Assembly: GCA_037367355.1 (NCBI GenBank) | Contig: CM074695.1 | Location: 496,001 to 560,000 of the forward strand | Source of the DNA: Neoscytalidium dimidiatum | Taxonomy: Eukaryota > Ascomycota > Dothideomycetes > Botryosphaeriales > Botryosphaeriaceae | DNA: 64,000 nt | Direction of reading: 5' to 3' | Notes under the pieces: model-generated | What the model was told of the DNA's origin: nothing | The model's input: the letters and a program-made list of their open reading frames with translations, nothing else | Databases searched by the model: none | Shown: positions 59,560 through 64,000 of the stretch, piece after piece | Numbering within the stretch: the stretch's first letter is position 1 | Layout of the letters: the number at the start of each line of letters is the position of its first letter | Position numbers and translations under genes: made by a program

Positions 59560-62500
59560 GCTTTCCGGAGACCTCACCGAAAACTGGAGCGCCCCTTGAC
59601 CCGCACGTCCGGATGCCGATATCGGGCACGTGCGGTCACATGGAAGAGTGGCCAAGCCGCGTCCCTTCCAGGGGCTAAAGTATCGATTCCGACCCGTGGC
59701 TTCGATGCACCGTCCGATATTGGCTTTTGACCGTCCGGCGCCGCGCGGTGTGTATGGCTGAAATGTCCCCACCTCCGCCATAAGAGCGGTGTGGATCCCG
59801 TCGAAACAAGTAACTATCGTCCCAACGTTCCTGCTTCACAAAAAAAGATAAAAAGGTAGATTATGGTGTCGCCGTCTTTTTGATCGATGGTAGTCAGTAT
59901 CGTCATGTTATTGCGTTCTGTAAGTTCCTTGCCTTTTTCCTCGTCGGTGCTGAAATGGGAACCGGCGTCGGTGTCAATACCCTGTTTTGCATTTGCGAAG
60001 TTGTTTGTTTGGAGCCGTCGGTATCTTTTGGACGCGCTCATGAACTCGATTGTTTCGGTGGCGGCATTCTTGTGCGCTCAGCTTTAAAAAAAATAAAGAA
60101 AAGATAGTATATCTGTCGATCGCGTTGAATGAGGTGGAGAGGAAGAGGAGAAAGTCAAGATCAAGAAATGACATTCATTGGCCTCTTTGAGGTTGATCGT
60201 CTCTCCAATGGAGAGAGCAACTGTAAATAAATTATGACGGCACGCTCTTAGTCAGAGAACACGCTTTTCACGTTCATTCGCATTCGCTGCCATCGTGATA
60301 TTTCCGACAGGAGGAGAATTGCAGTCGAGACGTGATTGACGGGATTGTGCCTGCAAGCTACGTAATGATGACTACGGAAGGCAAACATCATAGACAAGAT
60401 AGTGACTGATAGGATCGGCGGTATACAACTGATCGTCCGATCAGATGCTGGATTCGGTAGCAGGTTGGTGGGTGATTCGTACGCTCAAACAACGGTAGGA
60501 TACATGGGCATTTCACGCGGTCGGGGAGGAGAGCCACGCCTTCGGTCCGAAGAGAGCCGTAGAAACAAAAGTCTTCTTGCGTACAATGGAAAACAGGCAG
60601 TTTAAGTCGCATGGACGTAAATGTCGTGTAAGATTGGCAATATTTACGTCCTAATGATTGCACAAATGCCTCTGCGACTTCTGCTGTGCTCCGGCTGGAA
60701 GAGCTGCCATCAATTGTTCTTTCGGTCGGGGCCCGACAACTTCAAGCATAGCCGTGTGTTAATGAGTAAGTCAAGCTCTTCCTCGATTCTCTCTTCAATA
60801 AGGAACTCAGGTTTCACTATGCCGCGCGTGGATATCGCCCAGTCACTCTCTTTCATGGACAGGGGTTTCGTACCCGAGAGTCATACCCGTGTCCTTCTTC
60901 CCCGCAGTTAAGTGTCCGCTAGTATGCTGACGACGCCAATAGATTGATCCTAGCGGGTCTATTATTAGTTATCCCTACCAGCTGACGAAGTGGTCTAATG
61001 AAAGCGAATTTTGGAAGCACATGTATACTTAGACCTCGTTTTCCGCTACCATTAAGATAACTTGGTATTTTTTTTCTTTCTTTTTTGGATTCTGAATTGC
61101 GAGAATATCGCGACTCCCAGCTCCGCGTCGACGTGACATCGCTCAAGTTTGCTAAAGAATATTCCGGCTTTAACATGCTTGGGATGTGATGGGAAATACC
61201 CGCTTCAATTGGTTTGAAGCTATTTACTTCTAGCGAGGGACATACCCGTAGCGAGCTTTCTCCATGCCCACATGACGCTTTGAAGAATTTTTTTTTTTTT
61301 TCCATCCTAGAAGGGAGAATCTTACTGTTTGAAAACGAAGAAAAGCATCATGGTCATGGCCGCTAGCCAGTTCCGCCGGCAAGCCACCCGACGAGAATTA
61401 AAGTAGAAAGACCTTCATTTTGACATACCTTTAACACCTGCCCGCAGTGATCCCGTTCGAATGCAGCTGATCATGAACTGATGAATTTGAAAGGAGAGTG
61501 CTAGAGATTGGGGTAACTGTATCGGCAGCTCCAATTGTGATGTCCCGGAATGGCATCCGTCGCGATTCGCACCATGGTGGGCAGCCGAGATAATTCACGG
61601 CCCGATCCAGCGCTAGCCTAAAGATAGCCTAGCTCCTCTCACGCGCGCCCGCCAACACAAAATCTTTTGCGCGCCTTCATTTCCCTTCCTCTTTTCCTTC
61701 TCCACGCACCCAATAGACAGTTCTTTTCAGCAGCCATCGCGGGAACCGACATTCTGTCGGGCCTCTTGCACTTCGGTAATTCCATTGCTGTTTCGCGATT
61801 CGGAGGTGCGGAGAAGGAGAGATTTCATGAGCTCCATAAGAGCTGGCCGCGCATTCTTTTGCCGTTGCGTGGGCGGTGTCAGAGGGGCCCGACATACACT
61901 ACCGACAAGTGCAACTACTCGGTTGCATTGTTCGTGATGCTGCGATATTGCCATGTGGTGCCTGCGGCTAGACGATGCACTTGTGATGAGGCTCGCAAAT
62001 CTTCGCGAAAGGCCGTAGGCTGGGACGACTGCGTTAAAGGAAAAAGAAAAAAAAATCAAGGACGTATGCACGTCTGCGCCATGACGGTCCCATGCTCTAC
62101 TCTGCCGGCTGATCATCTACAGCCTTCTAGCGATGCATGCCACGTCTTTCCGTCCATCATCAGAGCCGCCGTTCTCTGCATCGCTGGCCTAGTCATACGC
62201 AATATGACGGACCCTCTTCGCCGCCGAAACCTTATCAGCATGCGACGATCGTCAGTCGGTCTCGTTTCTCGGCGAGCAGTCCGGTCACGAGGGAGCTCTC
62301 GTCCGGAACAGGCAATCGTGACCTCAGACCGACATCGTGCCGTTTTTCATTCAAGACACTCCACATCGTGCCTGATGAGGGCCAGGGTGCATGTTGGTCG
62401 CTGCTGTCCTCCATCGAAGATCCAGAGCGCGACCCTGGAAATCCTTCAGGGTCTTTCGCTGGTCTTGGTGATCATCGAGGATGACTCCAGGGTAAGGCAG

Positions 62501-64000
62501 ATCACCACGCGCTGTGCAGGATGTAGGACTCGTCAGGCCCGCTGCTCTGGGAATCGGGAAAGAGCTATGTACGCTTGATATGGCCGTTCGATGTTCGGGA
62601 CAATCGACCAGGAAGGAGAATGATCAGAGATCAGAAGCGCAGAGAGATATGCGTGCTGAGAGGTAGCCGGAGTGTTGACGACCTGACTCATACCTTGTCG
62701 CACCTATTCGACCCCTTCCCCTCTTTTTTGTTTTCCTCGCTGCTGTTGTTTTTGATGCTGGCCCAGCGCGGTCGTTTCGTTTCTCTTCTTCACGAATCTT
62801 CGATCGGTGCGGCGACCACGAGCTTGCGCAGGCGCTGGGATCATGGCTGCCGTCCCGCCCCTGCCTGCATCGAAACAAGGTATACCATCCTCCGCCCTGC
62901 CGGACACGCCTTCTCACCAGGTATCTGCTGTGAGGCGCGGAGGCACTGCCGGGAAGAAGCACGCAGCGGAAGCAGGCAAGCAGAGAAAGACGTCATCCAA
63001 ACGCAGCACGTGTGCTTCGATTCCCAGGTACGCTATCGTAGCTCCGTCCCATCCTCGTGCCTGCTTCCCTAAACGAACAAAACGCCTCTCAAGTAAACGG
63101 TCCTTAGGATGGAAATCCGATCCTTCCATTCAACCTTCCACATACCTGCGAGAAAACAGGTTTTCTACTCGCCTCCGTTAAATGTCCTCTAGCAACTGCT
63201 TATCTCGCTTGCAAAGGGGAGAAAAAAAAAAGGCGAAAGACTGGAAGATAAGTATAGCTATTCCCGGTGAACCGTCACCCTCACCGCCTTCTGCCTCTCC
63301 CTTCACCCACCCACCAATCCACACATCCCCGCGAATACCGTCTTCTAGGCGACCGTTCCTGTAGATGCATATGCAAGGACCCAGCGTGACCCGGGGAGAA
63401 TCCGCCCCGCCGCTACTCGAAACAAACTACGACGTAAACAGCGCCGGTTTTTTTTCTGCCTGCCTGCCGGCCTTCCGCACTAATGCAGCAGCGTCCCCGC
63501 TCCCTCCCCCCGGGGGGCCCGGCGGGTGTTTGTATTTCTTTTTTTTTTTTTTTTTGGCAAGTTCGGGCGCGTGGCTGGAGGTGGCATGCACGCACGTCTG
63601 CCCAGCCCCCCCGGCCGCGCCCACCGCCCCCCCTCCCCAGCATCAGATAATTTGGAGCTTCGCGCCATGCAAGGCCAGCCGGGTGGCCGGGCGGAAGGAA
63701 GGGTCGAGACTCTCTCGGTGGTGGTGGTGGACCCTTGGCCAGCACCCATTTTTCTCTCTTTCTACCTCACCGCTGTCACGCTTTCTACCTTGCCTTGCTC
63801 GCGTGGCGCGTAAGGAATGGAGGACGGCATCGCAGGGGGCATTGCGCCACCGTGCGATTACTTTTTGTTTTTTTGGGGTACTTGAGAGAGCCTTTAACAA
63901 GCAGTCTACTTGCTGAGAAAGCTCTCGAACCTGGGGGCGGGGGGACCCTGATGCCGAAAAAAGATAACGCCATAGCGCATGCGTGTTTTTTTTTTTTTTT
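59560..64000. other. Gene-poor right flank
   Basis: About 4.4 kb without a gene I can support. A plus-strand frame of about 303 codons (61667-62578) has no ATG at its head and no known motif. Another stretch at 62841-63030 begins at an ATG and ends near a GTACGC donor-like site (text MAAVPPLPASKQGIPSSALP), but I could not extend it. T/A runs occur at 61288-61302, near 63540-63555 and at the right end (63987-64000). Confidence 0.45.
63642..63650 (+). promoter_or_regulatory. Isolated ATCAGATAA iron-type GATA motif
   Basis: An exact ATCWGATAA match in the gene-poor right flank. About one such match is expected by chance in 64 kb on both strands, so it matters only if an iron gene lies just beyond the window. 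Confidence 0.25.

Overview
The window is nuclear DNA from a filamentous ascomycete (Pezizomycotina; Dothideomycetes is my guess, not shown). Evidence for this: short introns of about 47-150 nt with GT..AG ends and CTAAC/CTGAC-type branch sites, GC-rich third positions in genes, and family members typical of moulds (fungal ceramide glucosyltransferase, DUF3405, HapX, SnaD-like spindle protein, mitoribosomal mL57). I saw no bacterial operons, CRISPR arrays, rRNA, convincing tRNA or intact transposon.

Layout. 1-8 kb is gene-poor: one copper transporter (Ctr) plus stretches that read like decayed or unrecognised exons. 8-30 kb is gene-dense: a disordered GGLHAR-repeat protein, ceramide glucosyltransferase, a pepsin-fold protein lacking its catalytic residues, CAF-1 large subunit divergent from SPO11, an AMID-type oxidoreductase pseudogene, nitronate monooxygenase, an expansin-like wall protein, a small secreted Ser-rich peptide and a DUF1295 membrane protein. 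30-44 kb holds a large ATP-dependent DNA ligase-like protein, the histone acetyltransferase RTT109 (frame broken at a microsatellite), mitoribosomal mL57 and a DUF3405 protein. 47-60 kb holds a WDR89-like WD40 protein, succinate dehydrogenase SDH3, a SnaD/Cut12-like spindle-pole protein and a HapX-type bZIP iron regulator. 59.6-64 kb is again gene-poor.

How genes relate. RTT109 (H3K56 acetylation) and CAF-1 (which deposits newly made H3-H4) act in the same replication-coupled pathway. CAF-1 shares a 277-bp divergent promoter with SPO11, the meiotic break enzyme, and that promoter carries MCB- and SCB-like G1/S elements. HapX governs iron-deficiency responses and typically represses iron-consuming respiratory genes such as SDH; two exact GATA-type iron elements (ATCTGATAA) lie upstream of it, as expected for an SreA-repressed hapX gene. 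The other genes are ordinary housekeeping or surface functions with no sign of a biosynthetic cluster.

I reconstructed exons by hand from conserved protein signatures, reading-frame phase and splice signals. The least expected items are the RTT109 frame break, the multi-lesion AMID pseudogene, the protease fold without catalytic Asp residues, and the hidden terminal exon of HapX.
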